Below, in pieces: positions 63,131 to 64,000 of a stretch of DNA of 64,000 nt. The stretch covers positions 62,001 to 126,000 of the forward strand of contig CACPOX010000001.1 in the NCBI GenBank assembly GCA_902635665.1, written 5' to 3'. The DNA comes from an uncultured Pelagibacteraceae bacterium (GTDB taxonomy: Bacteria > Pseudomonadota > Alphaproteobacteria > Pelagibacterales > Pelagibacteraceae). Under the pieces are notes generated by a model that saw nothing but the letters and a program-made list of their open reading frames with translations, ran no database searches and had not been told where the DNA came from. A program made the position numbers and the translations under genes. How positions within the stretch are numbered: position 1 is the first letter of the stretch; each line of letters begins with the position of its first letter.

Positions 63131-64000
63131 ATGAATATAAAAGATACTTTCGTAGCATCCCTTGTGCCTATTTTTTTAGGCTTCGGTTTTGTAATTGCTA
63201 AACCTGCATTTGAGTCTTTTCCTCCTATTCTTTTAATGGGTATAAGATTTATGTTTGCTGCATCAATATTAATTTGGTGGTTTCCAATTCCAAAAGGATA
63301 TTTAAAAAGAATATTTACTGCATCATTAGTAGCGAATACCCTGCAATATAGCATTACGTATTCTGGCTTAGATTTAATTGATGCGTCTGCAGCTGTTCTT
63401 TTGGTTCAAACAGAAGTTCCGTTTGGAGTTATTTTCGCCTACTTTATTCTTAAAGAAAAACCAACTATTAGAGCTTTGATTGGTATAGCTATAGCGTTTA
63501 TTGGTGTTTATATTTTAACTGGATCTCCTAACTTGGATGGAAAATTTATTGGAATTGGTCTTACAATTTTAGGATCTGCTATATGGGCTCTTGGACAAGT
63601 TATGGTTAAACCTTTAAGTAAAGAAATAAATCCTTTAGCTTTAGTTGCTTGGTTGGCGTTATTCTCTGGACCAATTCTAGTAATGCTATCTGCAATAATT
63701 GATGGAGATACAATTAATTATTTAACAAATGCAAAAAAAGATCATTGGATTATTGCAATTTATATTGGTTTCATAATGCAACCAATTACTTATGGCTGTT
63801 TCTATTATGTTTTAAAAAACAATCCACTTTATAAAGTTCTTCCAGTTGTCACTATGGGTATCCCACCAACAGGATTATTAGCTGCAATTTTTCTTTTAGG
63901 AGAAAAACCAACTCCAGAATTGTTTATAGGTGGAGCGATAATAATAATAGGTGTTATTTTAATTGTATTTAAAATAAATAAAAAAGAAGAGGAAATAAAA
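63131..64000 (+). CDS. EamA/DMT-superfamily transporter (3' end beyond window)
   Basis: An open frame from the ATG at 63131 runs 290 codons to the right edge without a stop. About ten hydrophobic helices form two EamA repeats. Typical segments are SLVPIFLGFGFVIAKPAF, GIRFMFAASILIWWF, the repeat junction VLLVQTEVPFGVIFAYFIL, and the second-repeat end LGEKPTPELFIGGAIIIIG. The chain ends in a Lys/Glu-rich tail (NKKEEEIK), so the stop is probably only a few bases outside. Exported substrate unknown. It is divergent from the EutA/DoeA/Pot operon, so export or import of a related metabolite is conceivable. Confidence 0.85.
   Translation, partial: MNIKDTFVASLVPIFLGFGFVIAKPAFESFPPILLMGIRFMFAASILIWWFPIPKGYLKRIFTASLVANTLQYSITYSGLDLIDASAAVLLVQTEVPFGVIFAYFILKEKPTIRALIGIAIAFIGVYILTGSPNLDGKFIGIGLTILGSAIWALGQVMVKPLSKEINPLALVAWLALFSGPILVMLSAIIDGDTINYLTNAKKDHWIIAIYIGFIMQPITYGCFYYVLKNNPLYKVLPVVTMGIPPTGLLAAIFLLGEKPTPELFIGGAIIIIGVILIVFKINKKEEEIK

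Noticed and set aside
63070..63354. 94-codon minus-strand frame
   Set aside because: It lies antisense to the clear EamA transporter starting at 63131 and has no recognisable protein character.
1..64000. tRNA genes, CRISPR arrays, insertion sequences, prophage or toxin-antitoxin loci
   Set aside because: No T-loop/acceptor pairing, spaced repeats, transposase, integrase or small toxin-antitoxin pair was found on reading the window.

Overview
The window is about 30% GC, densely coded and strongly suggestive of a SAR11-type marine alphaproteobacterium (Candidatus Pelagibacter or a close relative). This rests on the tiny spacers, start-stop overlaps inside operons, AT-rich codon use, and the combination of trimethylamine monooxygenase, TMAO demethylase, a TMAO/betaine ABC transporter, sarcosine oxidase and GOGAT-like split subunits. 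No spacer exceeds about 220 bases. I saw no tRNA, rRNA, CRISPR array, insertion sequence or phage gene. Two genes run off the window edges (1-715 minus and 63131-64000 plus).

Layout. 1-1.7 kb: the 5' part of an unassigned conserved gene behind an atypical M19 dipeptidase. 1.8-5.8 kb: purE-purK-GNAT, a cold-shock gene flanked by two hairpins, an Asp/Glu racemase and two unassigned small genes. 5.9-6.8 kb: a DMT exporter. 6.8-17 kb: C1 metabolism, with heterotetrameric sarcosine oxidase (soxBDAG), formate-THF ligase (fhs), an iron alcohol dehydrogenase with a class I amidotransferase, and trimethylamine monooxygenase (tmm). 17-19.5 kb: gpsA and glpK. 19.5-24.7 kb: tmoV, tmoW and tmoX, interrupted by a MORN-repeat protein and a membrane protein. 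24.9-34.2 kb: TMAO demethylase (tdm), a small winged-helix-like protein, a single-chain FAD oxidoreductase, a glutamine-synthetase-like ligase, three GOGAT-like subunits (mgsABC/glxBCD type) and a Lys-rich small protein. 34.3-38.7 kb: a divergent ammonium transporter, two single-span small membrane proteins, a GlnT/GmaS-type ligase and a diaminopropionate ammonia-lyase-like enzyme.

Read together, 6.8-37.5 kb looks like one methylated-amine island. TMAO or betaines enter through TmoXWV. TMA is oxidised to TMAO by Tmm. Tdm splits TMAO to dimethylamine and formaldehyde. Methylamine nitrogen is then captured on glutamate (GmaS/Mgs). Sarcosine-oxidase-type enzymes strip N-methyl groups, and C1 units pass to folate and Fhs. 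Two steps lack an assigned enzyme by family alone, dimethylamine demethylation and N-methylglutamate oxidation. The FAD oxidoreductase at 27674-29002 and soxBDAG are the candidates.

38.7-48.8 kb is mostly housekeeping: photolyase, YjbQ, ZapE, a cupin-like protein, BamB and a TPR membrane partner, aconitase, a LysE exporter, a CsaA-like protein and an ArgE-like deacetylase. 48.8-52.9 kb holds an agmatinase-family ureohydrolase, an aldehyde dehydrogenase and an NCS1 permease, probably for a guanidino compound. 53-56.6 kb holds a secreted metallopeptidase-like protein, a cyclophilin and a FadN-type beta-oxidation enzyme. 56.6-63.1 kb is a Pot-type ABC transporter behind DoeA (ectoine hydrolase-like) and EutA-like genes. 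A second EamA transporter runs off the right edge.

Two features recur. Both periplasmic binding-protein genes (tmoX and the Pot-type one) are followed at once by a strong hairpin with a U-run, which should raise binding-protein transcript above that of the genes behind it. Both also carry a perfect palindrome in the leader just upstream of the ribosome-binding site.
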